Part shown: positions 24,871 through 33,722 of the stretch, in pieces
Numbering within the stretch: the stretch's first letter is position 1
How the letters are laid out: each line of letters starts with the position of its first letter
Assembly (NCBI GenBank): GCA_011250595.1
Contig: JAANMP010000014.1
Location: 1-64,000, forward strand
From: Bacillus sp. MM2020_1
Lineage (GTDB): Bacteria; Bacillota; Bacilli; Bacillales; Cytobacillaceae
Length of the DNA: 64,000 nucleotides
Reading direction: 5' to 3'
The notes under the pieces: generated by a model
The model's input: the letters and a program-made list of their open reading frames with translations, nothing else
What the model was told of the DNA's origin: nothing
Database searches by the model: none
Translations under genes and position numbers: made by a program

Positions 24871-25809
24871 TTACTGATTAAAACGTCCCCGCTGACGAAG
24901 TAATTCACGGTTCAAGTTGGTATTTACCTCAAAGGCTGCACGCCCATGTAACCAGAATATATTGTTAACAACCACTAAATCTCCGACCGGAAGTTCGAGT
25001 TCTGTAACACTTTCATCGGTTTCCATTGAATGTGAAAGGTCATGAAGATATTTAGCTTCTTCAATGGTTTCAGGATAGACAAATTGGTCGATGAAGCATG
25101 CACCAAGCTTATTATTGTAATTGAAGAAAGTTAAGCGTTGGATTTCCTGATCTACATTTTTACTAGATGGTGCTTTATAAGTAAACTTATGGCTTGCCAA
25201 TGGATGATTTGAAAACTTATCAAGGTCTTTCCAATCATCAAGGTGTAATAATCGAGATTCACCGCCGCGTGCATTTTCTTCTACTATTTTCATCATTAAC
25301 AGCCAATCTGTCGGCTCATCTACAAATGTCCCATCAGTATGAAGCGTAAATAAGCGATAGGCTTGACGGAGATAGGAGTCACTGTTATCGGTATGTTTGA
25401 CAGTAAAGCGTGCATAATATTTACCGGACATTGAATCAAAGTTTGATGAACTTAACAAATAAGAAATAGCAGTAGAGAAAATAACGTATTCATCTGTATC
25501 CTCAGTAACACCATCCAAACCAATAGTAAATCCGCCAGATTCACGGTCATGAACAATGTTTCGAAGTAACTCGCCGAATTCTTCTCCCACCTGATCTAAT
25601 AGAATAGAAGAGACAATAAGACGAGAATATGGTGTATATTCTAAATGCAGGACAGAATAATTCTCTGCTTTGACGGTATCCAAAAACCCTTGAATTGCCA
25701 CTTTCGAAAGTTGAATGTGGTATAAACGGTCTGTTTGCGGGTGAACTTTCACTTCATACATTTTTGTTTTTGTTTCGAATTTTCCTCTTTGTTTTTCTAC
25801 GATTGCCAT
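24871..25809 (-). CDS. glaH: Glutarate 2-hydroxylase (CsiD/GlaH)
   Basis: 312 residues of the CsiD family of Fe(II)/2-oxoglutarate dioxygenases, which hydroxylate glutarate to L-2-hydroxyglutarate while converting 2-oxoglutarate to succinate. Iron ligands are visible: His157-x-Asp159 in TLHTDGTFVDEPTDW and His288 in WLHGRAAF, and the 2-oxoglutarate-binding arginine follows. Length matches E. coli CsiD (325). LhgO, which oxidises the product, is encoded upstream in the same cluster, as in E. coli csiD-lhgO. Start ATG behind GGAGG. A strong hairpin precedes the gene. Confidence 0.9.
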   Translation of the reverse strand: MAIVEKQRGKFETKTKMYEVKVHPQTDRLYHIQLSKVAIQGFLDTVKAENYSVLHLEYTPYSRLIVSSILLDQVGEEFGELLRNIVHDRESGGFTIGLDGVTEDTDEYVIFSTAISYLLSSSNFDSMSGKYYARFTVKHTDNSDSYLRQAYRLFTLHTDGTFVDEPTDWLLMMKIVEENARGGESRLLHLDDWKDLDKFSNHPLASHKFTYKAPSSKNVDQEIQRLTFFNYNNKLGACFIDQFVYPETIEEAKYLHDLSHSMETDESVTELELPVGDLVVVNNIFWLHGRAAFEVNTNLNRELLRQRGRFNQ

Positions 25810-25868
25810 TTTTCATTCCTCCAGTTTTGTGTAAGATAGGTAAAAATATGGAAGTCAGGGAATATAAA

Positions 25869-25922
25869 AAGCCAGCTGCACAAAGTACCCAAAAATAACG
25901 GGGCTCAATGTACAACTGGCTT
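25869..25922 (-). terminator. Strong hairpin between DUF3870 gene and glaH
   Basis: A 13-base stem (AAGCCAGTTGTAC with GTGCAGCTGGCTT, two G-U pairs) followed by TTTTATATT on the minus strand. It lies 60 bases ahead of glaH, so it can either end the upstream transcript or attenuate glaH. The rest of the 25923-26134 gap shows no gene. Confidence 0.75.
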
Positions 25923-26134
25923 ATATTCACTTCACAGCTCTATGTTTAATAGAGTCACAATGAATTAGCAGTTAATTGTTATTTATATTTCCTGTTTCCA
26001 AGTATTTATAATCTATCCACGGATCTGAAAGGATGTTATTCAGAGGTGGAAGTATTAGTAATATTTCAACTTCTCTTAGTATACTTTGTGTATGCTAGAT
26101 TGCCAACTAATTATTTTGAATAATTTGAAAAGCA

Positions 26135-26473
26135 TTATAATATCTTCTGCTTTTCTTCTGTTTTTATTTGCTGGAAATGAAGGTCTAGGTCCTTTAAAGC
26201 TGCAACAAGAGCATTTGTCGCCTTGCCTCGGTAATAGGTTTCAATTTCTTCAATTACACCTTCCACTCCATCTTTTAAACTAACGCCCTTTAATATGCGG
26301 CCAATAAAGTCGCTTCCCTGTTCGGTTGCTAAAGTACAAGACGCCTCTACTATTACGCCATATTTACGATCAACTTCAGCTGTGATGGTTAACGTATCGA
26401 AGACACTTTTTGCTGCCATTCCTTGCGGCAGACGGGCGTGACCTGCAATAAAAATTGTTTTACCATTTAGCAT
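26135..26473 (-). CDS. DUF3870 protein
   Basis: 112 residues of the DUF3870 family: TIFIAGHARLPQGMAAKSVF, EVDRKYGVIVEASCTLATEQG and YRGKATNALVAALKDL. The conserved cysteine and histidine suggest a small enzyme or metal-binding protein; no function is known. It starts at ATG 26473 behind GGGAGG, 27 bases after lhgO, and is clearly co-transcribed with the catabolic genes. Confidence 0.85.
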   Translation of the reverse strand: MLNGKTIFIAGHARLPQGMAAKSVFDTLTITAEVDRKYGVIVEASCTLATEQGSDFIGRILKGVSLKDGVEGVIEEIETYYRGKATNALVAALKDLDLHFQQIKTEEKQKIL

Positions 26474-26500
26474 AATGGGTCCACCTCCCGAAAGAATTAG

Positions 26501-27721
26501 TTAAATTAATATGGCTTCTTTTATGTTTGTTTGTTCTGGTATTCTATTCACAACTTCTTTTCCGATTTCTATTGAAGCCGTTGCAGCAGGAGATGGCGCA
26601 TTACATACATGGATTGTTCGTTTTCCTTGAATGATATGGAAGTCATCCACCATATTTCCATCGCTCCTTAATGCTTGAGCACGGACTCCAGCAGGTGCAG
26701 GGATTAAATCATCTTCTTGGATTTCCGGAATCAGTTCTTGAAGGCTCTTTGTAAATTGTTTCTTACTGAAGGAGCGAATATATTCATCAAGCCCCTCCTT
26801 CGCAAATTTCCCTGCCATTTTCCATAATCCTGGAAAGCTTAATGATTCTATGAAATCCTTTGCATTGAAATCTGTCTTTCTGTATCCTTCCCGCTTAAAG
26901 CTAAACACAGCATTTGGTCCCGCATCGACTTCACCGCTGATCATTCGTGTAAAATGGACCCCCAGAAATGGGAACTTTGGATTTGGGACCGGATAAATTA
27001 AATTTTTTACTAGATAGCGCTTTTCAGGTTTTAATTTGTAATACTCGCCTCTAAAAGGCAAAATCTTCATATCTGTTTTATATCCTGTTGCTAGTGCTAC
27101 ACGATCACTGTGAAGCCCGGCACAGTTAATGACCATTCCAGCTTTTAATGTTCCTCGATTCGTTTCAATGATTACTTGATCCGATTCTTCGTGCATTTTC
27201 TCCACTTTTGTATTTAGACGAATCTCTCCGCCACTCTCTCGGATAATTTCGGCGAACTTTTCACTAACTTGTCTGTAATTTACGATGCCGGCCATCGGAA
27301 CACGGATTGCGCCTGAACCATTAACATGGGGTTCAATTTCCTTTAATTCATCTGGACCGATTCTATGAATAGCTAATTCATTTTCCAGCCCTCGTTTATA
27401 TAAATTCTCAAGAAGCGGTATTTCCTCTGGTTTGGTTGCAACTATTACTTTTCCGCAAATATCATGGTCTATATTATGTGTTTGGCAAAATGCAGTCATC
27501 GATATACTTCCTTGGCGGGCAAAACGAGCTTTGAAACTACCGGGCTTATAATAAATGCCCGAATGAATCACACCGCTATTGTGTCCCGTTTGATGTTCCG
27601 CAACAACGGATTCCTTCTCAATTACGACTACCCTCGCATTAGGAAAACGCTCATAAATGGCCATCCCTGTTGATAAACCAACAATTCCTCCGCCAACTAT
27701 TGCAAAATCATACATCTTCAA
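26501..27721 (-). CDS. lhgO: L-2-hydroxyglutarate oxidase (LhgO)
   Basis: 406 residues, an FAD enzyme of the DAO superfamily that oxidises L-2-hydroxyglutarate to 2-oxoglutarate and passes electrons to quinone or O2. Evidence: FAD-binding DFAIVGGGIVGLSTGMAIYE (residues 5-24), family signature AEHQTGHNSGVIHSGIYYKPG, and GVRAQALRSDGNMVDDF near the end. Length equals E. coli LhgO (422) closely. It directly follows an aldehyde dehydrogenase gene (44 bases) and precedes DUF3870 and glaH. Start TTG 27721 behind GAGGGG, or ATG 27715. Confidence 0.9.
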   Translation of the reverse strand: MKMYDFAIVGGGIVGLSTGMAIYERFPNARVVVIEKESVVAEHQTGHNSGVIHSGIYYKPGSFKARFARQGSISMTAFCQTHNIDHDICGKVIVATKPEEIPLLENLYKRGLENELAIHRIGPDELKEIEPHVNGSGAIRVPMAGIVNYRQVSEKFAEIIRESGGEIRLNTKVEKMHEESDQVIIETNRGTLKAGMVINCAGLHSDRVALATGYKTDMKILPFRGEYYKLKPEKRYLVKNLIYPVPNPKFPFLGVHFTRMISGEVDAGPNAVFSFKREGYRKTDFNAKDFIESLSFPGLWKMAGKFAKEGLDEYIRSFSKKQFTKSLQELIPEIQEDDLIPAPAGVRAQALRSDGNMVDDFHIIQGKRTIHVCNAPSPAATASIEIGKEVVNRIPEQTNIKEAILI

Positions 27722-27765
27722 TAGGACCCCTCTCCATTTTGATTTTCCTTGTTGAGTAGTAAGAA

Positions 27766-29208
27766 TTACATAGGATCCATATAAACAGTCTTCACTTCTG
27801 TATAAAACTCAATAGCAGCTTTTCCTTGTTCACGACTGCCGGAACTAGAATTTTTACATCCGCCAAAAGGCATTTGTGGTTCGGCTCCCGAGGTTTCCGA
27901 GTTAACATGTACAAGTCCAACTTCCGCATCTTCAACGAAGCGGCGGGCCAACGTTAAGTTGTTTGTGCAGATGGCTGCGCTAAGACCAAATTCAGTATCA
28001 TTTGCCATTTCCACTGCTTCCTCGTAATCTTTGGCTTTAAACAATGCAATAACCGGACCGAAAATTTCCTCACGGGCAATCCGAGCATCTTTAGGCACGT
28101 TTTCAAAGATTGTTGGTTTTACATAAAAACCATTTTTTAATTCTTCATCTTCCGGGATCTCTCCACCGCAAAGCAGTGTTGCATCTGATTTCCCCGTTTC
28201 TATCATTTCAAGCACCCCATCAAGCTGTGCTTTTGATACGGCCGGCCCGATAATTGTTCCCTCGTGAAGCGGGTTACCAATTGTTAATTCCTTCGTACGC
28301 TTTACAAGCCTATCACGGAATGACTCGTAAATCCCTTCTTCGACAATCACACGACTAGTTGCTGTACATTTTTGACCGGTAGATTTAAAGGATCCGCTTA
28401 CAGCTATTTCAACTGCTTTTTCAAGATCTGCATCATTTAGAACAACTAGCGGATTCTTTCCTCCCATTTCCATCTGTACCTTTTTTCCGTGTTCTACAGC
28501 CTGTTTTTGAATCTGCCGTCCTACTTGGTTCGAACCGGTGAAAGAAATGGCTTTTATATCTGGGTGTTTCACCAATTCATTCCCAATAACAGATCCTCTG
28601 CCAAATACACAATTAAGGACACCTGCTGGCAGACCAGCTTCATCAAAAGCTTTCATGACGTAATAGACAGATTTCGGTGTTAAATCAGCAGGCTTAATCA
28701 CCACTGTATTTCCGTATATTAGTGCTGGTGCCAACTTCCATACTGGGATGGCAATAGGAAAATTCCATGGTGTAATTAACCCAATAGGACCTAGAGGCGC
28801 GCGGGTTGTATACAAAAAGGTTTTCCCACTTGCGGACGGTATGACATCTCCAAGCGGCTGCCGTGCTTCAGCTGCAAAATATTCGAGGATGCTTACCGCA
28901 CGATTAGCCTCCCCCATCCCTTCCGAAAATGCTTTTCCCTCTTCCTTAATTAGATCCCGTCCTATTTCCTCTATGTTTTCTTTCAAAATGGCCGCAGCCT
29001 TTTGTATATACACTGCCCTTTGTTGAATGGAGAGTTTTTTCCAAGCTGGAAAAGCATTTTTTGCAGAAGCTACCGCGTCGTGTACATCGGCTGCTGCACT
29101 GGATGGGAATTCCCCCAAGCCTTCTCCATTATGTGGACTAAGATTCTCTTTATATTCATTAGTAGTTGGTTCTTTCCATTGACCGTTAATGTAATTCAAA
29201 TGCCGCAA
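27766..29208 (-). CDS. Aldehyde dehydrogenase (semialdehyde type)
   Basis: 480 residues of the NAD(P)-dependent aldehyde dehydrogenase family. Conserved parts: TPWNFPIAIPVWKLAPAL, SFTGSNQVGRQI, the catalytic Glu in MEMGGKNPLVV and the catalytic Cys in GQKCTATSRVIVEEG. It looks closest to 2-oxoglutarate semialdehyde and succinate/glutarate semialdehyde dehydrogenases. Next to lhgO and glaH the expected reaction is glutarate semialdehyde to glutarate, an inference. TTG start behind AGGAGG. The 183-base gap upstream may hold an extra promoter, although I see none convincing. Confidence 0.87.
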   Translation of the reverse strand: MRHLNYINGQWKEPTTNEYKENLSPHNGEGLGEFPSSAAADVHDAVASAKNAFPAWKKLSIQQRAVYIQKAAAILKENIEEIGRDLIKEEGKAFSEGMGEANRAVSILEYFAAEARQPLGDVIPSASGKTFLYTTRAPLGPIGLITPWNFPIAIPVWKLAPALIYGNTVVIKPADLTPKSVYYVMKAFDEAGLPAGVLNCVFGRGSVIGNELVKHPDIKAISFTGSNQVGRQIQKQAVEHGKKVQMEMGGKNPLVVLNDADLEKAVEIAVSGSFKSTGQKCTATSRVIVEEGIYESFRDRLVKRTKELTIGNPLHEGTIIGPAVSKAQLDGVLEMIETGKSDATLLCGGEIPEDEELKNGFYVKPTIFENVPKDARIAREEIFGPVIALFKAKDYEEAVEMANDTEFGLSAAICTNNLTLARRFVEDAEVGLVHVNSETSGAEPQMPFGGCKNSSSGSREQGKAAIEFYTEVKTVYMDPM

Positions 29209-29391
29209 CGATAAATCCTCCTAACTATTCTATCAATCTTTTCTACTTTTATTTCATGCTAGATTACTAATATTAGTGTCATCATCCGCCCTAGCCGCTG
29301 ATTTCTTCGTACAACACTTACACCCAACGTTACAGTGTTTTATTTGGATAGCCAATATTTGAACCTTCTGATAATTAAAATTCCATTAAAT

Positions 29392-30819
29392 CTATTGCAT
29401 TAGTTTATCGGGTTCCCCATTTGTTAGGACGGTTGTGTCAATTTTCTTTCTTGTAAATTTAAAGTAGTAAAAAACATAACACGCCACAACAAAGCCGAAT
29501 CCTATATACAGTGATGTCCGCTGTGCCGGATCAAAAGCAGTAAACACGACAATTCCTACGCACATGATAAGGCAGACAATTGGTACTAGCGGGAAGAAAG
29601 GAACTTTAAATTTCAAATCCTCAAGCCTTCCGCCATCCGCAATATACTGTTTGCGGAATTTATACTGTGCAAACGCAATTGCCATCCACGTAACTACCCC
29701 TCCAACACCACTGATCGCAAGCAGGACAACAAATAATGTTTCTTCTGCTATAACACTGGTAAGCAAGGAAAGCAAAGCAAAGGCGAGTGTCACAAGCAGG
29801 GCGTTCATAGGGACACCGCGTTGGTTAACCTTTCCGAACATACGAGGAGCCTGGCCGCTCTGGGAAAGTGAAAAAAGGATTCTCGTACATGCAAACAAAC
29901 CTGTATTTCCCACTGAAAGAATGGCCGTTAAAATAACGAAGTTCATAATATCAGCCGCATAAGGAATACCCGTCATATCGAATACCGTTACAAACGGGCT
30001 TTCGAGCACCCCCGCTTTTTTCCACGGAACAATTGCTGATAAGACAAAAGTTGCCAGTACATAAAAAAGAAAAATACGGATGATGATGCTTCGGATTGCT
30101 TTTGGAATATTCTTTTCGGGATTCTCTGTCTCTCCTGCTGCAACTCCCATAATTTCTGAGCCCATAAATGAATAGACGACCGTCATCACCGATACAAAGA
30201 CACCAATGAATCCTGTTGGAAATAATCCGTCACCGATAAAGTTTGAAAGGTGGGGGGCTGATTGTCCCTTTATTGGAACCAAACCGAAGATTGCTGCCCC
30301 GCCAATTATAATAAAAAGGAGTACAGCTAATACTTTAATGGCAGAGAACCAATACTCAAGCTCGGCAAAGCTTTTCGTTGTTAAGGCATTTATACCGAAT
30401 AATAATAAGGCGAAAACTGTACACCATACCCAAATTGGTACATCTGGAAACCATCTGGCCATAAGCAAACCGGCTGCAATAAACTCTAGCCCTACGTAAA
30501 TAGCCCAGCTAAGCCAGTAAGTCCAGCCAATCATAAACCCAGAAGCAGGGCCGATAAACCTCTCTGCATGGGCCTGAAATGAACCGGAAACCGGCATTAC
30601 TACGGATAGCTCACCAAGACAAACCATAACCAAGTACATAAGTAAGCCTCCGAACAAATAGGCAGTAATAGCTCCTACAGGTCCTGCCTCACCAATCGCA
30701 AACCCCGATCCTAGGAATAGACCAGTTCCAATGACTCCCCCTATGGAAAGCATAAATAAGTGTCTACTTTTCATCGTGCGTTTTAATTCTTTTGGTTGAC
30801 TTCCTTGTTCTGGTTTCAT
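29392..30819 (-). CDS. Amino acid permease (APC superfamily)
   Basis: 475 residues, 12 predicted membrane helices, amino-acid-transporter family pattern SRHLFMLSIGGVIGTGLFLGSG near the start and GELSVVMPVSGSFQAHAERF. It resembles the LysP/GabP/AnsP group of proton-coupled permeases for basic or polar amino acids. In this cluster it probably imports the substrate. Start ATG 30819 behind GGGGGA. It follows the dehydrogenase gene by 71 bases. Confidence 0.88.
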   Translation of the reverse strand: MKPEQGSQPKELKRTMKSRHLFMLSIGGVIGTGLFLGSGFAIGEAGPVGAITAYLFGGLLMYLVMVCLGELSVVMPVSGSFQAHAERFIGPASGFMIGWTYWLSWAIYVGLEFIAAGLLMARWFPDVPIWVWCTVFALLLFGINALTTKSFAELEYWFSAIKVLAVLLFIIIGGAAIFGLVPIKGQSAPHLSNFIGDGLFPTGFIGVFVSVMTVVYSFMGSEIMGVAAGETENPEKNIPKAIRSIIIRIFLFYVLATFVLSAIVPWKKAGVLESPFVTVFDMTGIPYAADIMNFVILTAILSVGNTGLFACTRILFSLSQSGQAPRMFGKVNQRGVPMNALLVTLAFALLSLLTSVIAEETLFVVLLAISGVGGVVTWMAIAFAQYKFRKQYIADGGRLEDLKFKVPFFPLVPIVCLIMCVGIVVFTAFDPAQRTSLYIGFGFVVACYVFYYFKFTRKKIDTTVLTNGEPDKLMQ

Positions 30820-30890
30820 CAAATTCCCCCTGTGTTTTTCCTATCCGTATAAGAGATAGGGCATAAATCATGACCCATTTTATTACCTGC

Positions 30891-32066
30891 TTATCTGACG
30901 GCTTCCTTTTCAGACATGCTTGGAAACTCTAATAAATCACTGACTTCAGGTTTAAAGATTTCATACGCAACATCCCGCTGATATCTGTTTTGTTTCTTCG
31001 CTTCTGAAAATAGTTGATTGGTATTTTTTCGGCAGAGCTTTTCAATATCATCAATCACTGCCTGAGGGTCTGGTTTAACCAGTCCAAAAATAACAGCGTC
31101 ATAAAATCTTATTGCCCCTAGGTTCGCAACAAAATCATTGACGATGTCAATTCCTCTCTGTTTGATGATTTCATCTCCTTCGGAAGATACTGGTATATTA
31201 GCAGCTTCAACAATCAAACTCGCTTTAACAGTATCAGCATTAGACTTGTTGATAACGTCCTCTAATGCACATGGGATAAGAATATCGCAATCCGCATCGA
31301 GCCACTCAGTGTTTGGCCTTACAGTATAGTTTGGTTCAAAATAGTCTTGATCCATTTCTCCATATACATTCTTATGGTCAATAAGATTTTGAATATCCAA
31401 TCCATCTTCACATGTGACTAACATGTTCGCATCTGAAATTCCGACGATTTTATAACCTAATTGAGAAAGTTTTAATGCACAGCTTGCTCCTACACAACCA
31501 AAGCCTTGGATGACAACCTTCGCTTCGTCCTTACCATTTTTAAATTTCCAAGCTTCATCGGCTGAAAATGCAACACCATATCCTGTGACAGCATCATTTA
31601 AAAGCAATCCATCAATTCTTGTTTTCATCAGTCCATCAAAATCCTTGATCCCTTGAAGAATCGCAGGATCTTGTTTCATTGAATTTGTTAGAGGGATGTC
31701 GATGCCGAATTCGTTGAAGATTTGTAGGACATCTTCGTACTTCGTACCTAGGTCACTTCCTAAAGATACCCCGCTATCAATAAAAGGCATCATGGCAATT
31801 AAAAACCTTCTTAAAACGGCATAAGCATCTGGAGCTTTATAATCATACTTAATACCAGCTTTACATCCTCCGGTAGTTCCACTGTCACTAGCTACATACT
31901 TATAGGCCATTGCTTGGGCCAATCTTTCAACCTCTTCTTTTGTTACTGTCGGATGCATTCTCGTACCGCCGCCTGTATATCCTTTCACGAAATTATGAAC
32001 AACAAGCCACCCCTGTGCGTCCGTTTCTGTATCATTCCACTCAACAATTAAATATGGTTTAGACAT
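30891..32066 (-). CDS. Glu/Leu/Phe/Val dehydrogenase family protein, atypical
   Basis: 391 residues. The N-terminal substrate domain holds GGTRMHPTVTKEEV and the lysine in TTGGCKAGIKYD, replacing the PLGGAKGG of classical glutamate dehydrogenases. The C-terminal Rossmann domain has VIQGFGCVGASCALKL and ends in FVANLGAIRFYD. It is shorter than hexameric glutamate dehydrogenase (about 420-450) and departs at the active-site loop, so the amino acid it deaminates is open. In the cluster it may make the 2-oxo acid for the ThDP enzyme or recycle 2-oxoglutarate. Start ATG 32066 behind GGGAGG. Confidence 0.85.
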   Translation of the reverse strand: MSKPYLIVEWNDTETDAQGWLVVHNFVKGYTGGGTRMHPTVTKEEVERLAQAMAYKYVASDSGTTGGCKAGIKYDYKAPDAYAVLRRFLIAMMPFIDSGVSLGSDLGTKYEDVLQIFNEFGIDIPLTNSMKQDPAILQGIKDFDGLMKTRIDGLLLNDAVTGYGVAFSADEAWKFKNGKDEAKVVIQGFGCVGASCALKLSQLGYKIVGISDANMLVTCEDGLDIQNLIDHKNVYGEMDQDYFEPNYTVRPNTEWLDADCDILIPCALEDVINKSNADTVKASLIVEAANIPVSSEGDEIIKQRGIDIVNDFVANLGAIRFYDAVIFGLVKPDPQAVIDDIEKLCRKNTNQLFSEAKKQNRYQRDVAYEIFKPEVSDLLEFPSMSEKEAVR

Positions 32067-32171
32067 TCCAATACCTCCCAAGAATTTCTTCTTTCAAGCA
32101 TCATGCAGCCACTATTGAAAAATACTATTAACACTATGAATATATTGTTAATACCTAAAAAAAATAAACTT

Positions 32172-33644
32172 CTATTCAAACCAGCGAATAGGCGCAGGAT
32201 CCAGATTAATGTTAATCTGTTTTGTTTCTTGGTATTCATCCAATCCATACGTACCAAGGCTTCGGCCAATACCGCTTTGTTTATATCCGCCCCATGGTGC
32301 TTGAATAGTTGTAAGATGGTAAGCGTTTACCCAAGTGATGCCGGCACGAACCTTTTTGATGACACGTAAGGCTTTGTTTTGGTCAGTAGAGAAAACAGCA
32401 CCTGCAAGTCCATATTCTGTGTCATTGGCAATCTTGATTGCCTCATCTTCATCTTTGAATCTCTGGATGGTAACGACAGGGCCAAAGATTTCTTCCCTGA
32501 CAATCCGCATATCAGTTGTTACATTGGTAAAGACAGTAGGTTCGATGAAAAATCCCTTTTCCAAACCGTCCCTTTCAATTCTATTGCCGCCAAGGGCAAG
32601 GTTTGCACCTTCTTCTTTACCAATCTGGATGTAATTTAGAATGCTCTTAAAGTGCTTTTCACTTACAATAGCCCCCATTTGGGAGTGCTCATCATTTCCA
32701 TGGCCAACTCTTATTTCTTTTGCTTTTTGTACAAATTTTTCAACGAATTCATCGTAGATTCCTTCTTGGACAAGAATACGGCTTCCAGAAGAGCAAACTT
32801 GCCCGGAACCCATGAAAATGCCAAATAAAGAGTAATCAAGGGCTGTTTCCAAATCTGCATCATTAAAGATGATATTCGGAGATTTCCCTCCCAACTCAAG
32901 GGACACCTTTTTCATATTACCCGTAGCGGCCTGCATGATAAGGCGGCCGACCCCTGTACTTCCGGTAAAGGAAACCATATCGACATCATCGCTTTCAGCA
33001 ATCGTCTGACCAACAACCGGTCCATCTCCCATAATGAGGTTAGCTACTCCCTTTGGTAAATCGGACTTATCAATCAGTTCAAACAATTTTACCGCTGTCA
33101 TCGGAGTAATTTCTGCCGGCTTTAGAAGAATGCTATTACCAGCCGCAAGTGCCGGGGCGATCTTCCAAACACTCATCAATAAGGGGAAATTCCAAGGGAC
33201 AATTAATCCCGCAACACCTATTGGTTCCTTAACGATTAATGTCTGCATATTACCGGGGGTTTCATACGACTGGCCGTTAGGCATATTAAGCAGGCCTGCA
33301 TAATAACGGAATGTATTTACAGCATCCTCGGCATCCGACTGTGCTTCTCTTTTCGTTTTCCCGTTATTCTGTACCTCTAAATCTCTTAATTCATCCATGT
33401 TTTCTTGTAATATATCAGCAATCTGAAGTAAAACAGATGCCCTCTCCTGGGGGGACCGATCAGACCATATACCACTTTCAAACGTTCTCTTTGCAATTTT
33501 GATTGCTTCCTCTGTATCATCCTTTGTTGCGTTCGGTGCCCTGGCAATGACTTTCTGTGTGGCGGGATTAATAATATCAAGTTTGCTCGGGTTACTTGAT
33601 TCCACCCATTGCCCATTTATATAGTGTTTTAACTCTATTGTCAT
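32172..33644 (-). CDS. Aldehyde dehydrogenase (betaine/aminoaldehyde-like)
   Basis: 490 residues, ALDH family, with VPWNFPLLMSVWKIAPALAA, SFTGSTGVGRLIM, catalytic Glu in LELGGKSPNI and catalytic Cys in GQVCSSGSRILVQEG. The C-terminal AYHLTTIQAPWGGYKQSGIG resembles betaine-aldehyde and aminoaldehyde dehydrogenases. Placed directly after the ThDP enzyme gene, it would oxidise the aldehyde released by decarboxylation. Start ATG 33644 behind GGGAGG. A perfect 9-base hairpin lies in the 78-base gap to the upstream gene. Confidence 0.88.
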   Translation of the reverse strand: MTIELKHYINGQWVESSNPSKLDIINPATQKVIARAPNATKDDTEEAIKIAKRTFESGIWSDRSPQERASVLLQIADILQENMDELRDLEVQNNGKTKREAQSDAEDAVNTFRYYAGLLNMPNGQSYETPGNMQTLIVKEPIGVAGLIVPWNFPLLMSVWKIAPALAAGNSILLKPAEITPMTAVKLFELIDKSDLPKGVANLIMGDGPVVGQTIAESDDVDMVSFTGSTGVGRLIMQAATGNMKKVSLELGGKSPNIIFNDADLETALDYSLFGIFMGSGQVCSSGSRILVQEGIYDEFVEKFVQKAKEIRVGHGNDEHSQMGAIVSEKHFKSILNYIQIGKEEGANLALGGNRIERDGLEKGFFIEPTVFTNVTTDMRIVREEIFGPVVTIQRFKDEDEAIKIANDTEYGLAGAVFSTDQNKALRVIKKVRAGITWVNAYHLTTIQAPWGGYKQSGIGRSLGTYGLDEYQETKQININLDPAPIRWFE

Positions 33645-33676
33645 AGATTTGTTCCTCCCAGTATGGCCTAGCTCGC

Positions 33677-33699
33677 CCACCACTTTTTAGAAGTGGTGG
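33677..33699. other. Intra-operon hairpin
   Basis: CCACCACTT and AAGTGGTGG form a perfect 9-base stem with a 5-base loop between the ThDP enzyme and aldehyde dehydrogenase genes. There is no T run on the minus strand, so it more likely shapes mRNA stability than ends transcription. Confidence 0.55.
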
Positions 33700-33722
33700 A
33701 TGAACGTTAAATTAGTGAATAC

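Noticed and set aside
32082-32171. Second sigma-54 promoter before the amino acid dehydrogenase gene (AGCATCATGCAGCCA)
   Set aside because: The GG and GC elements are not conserved at the needed spacing.
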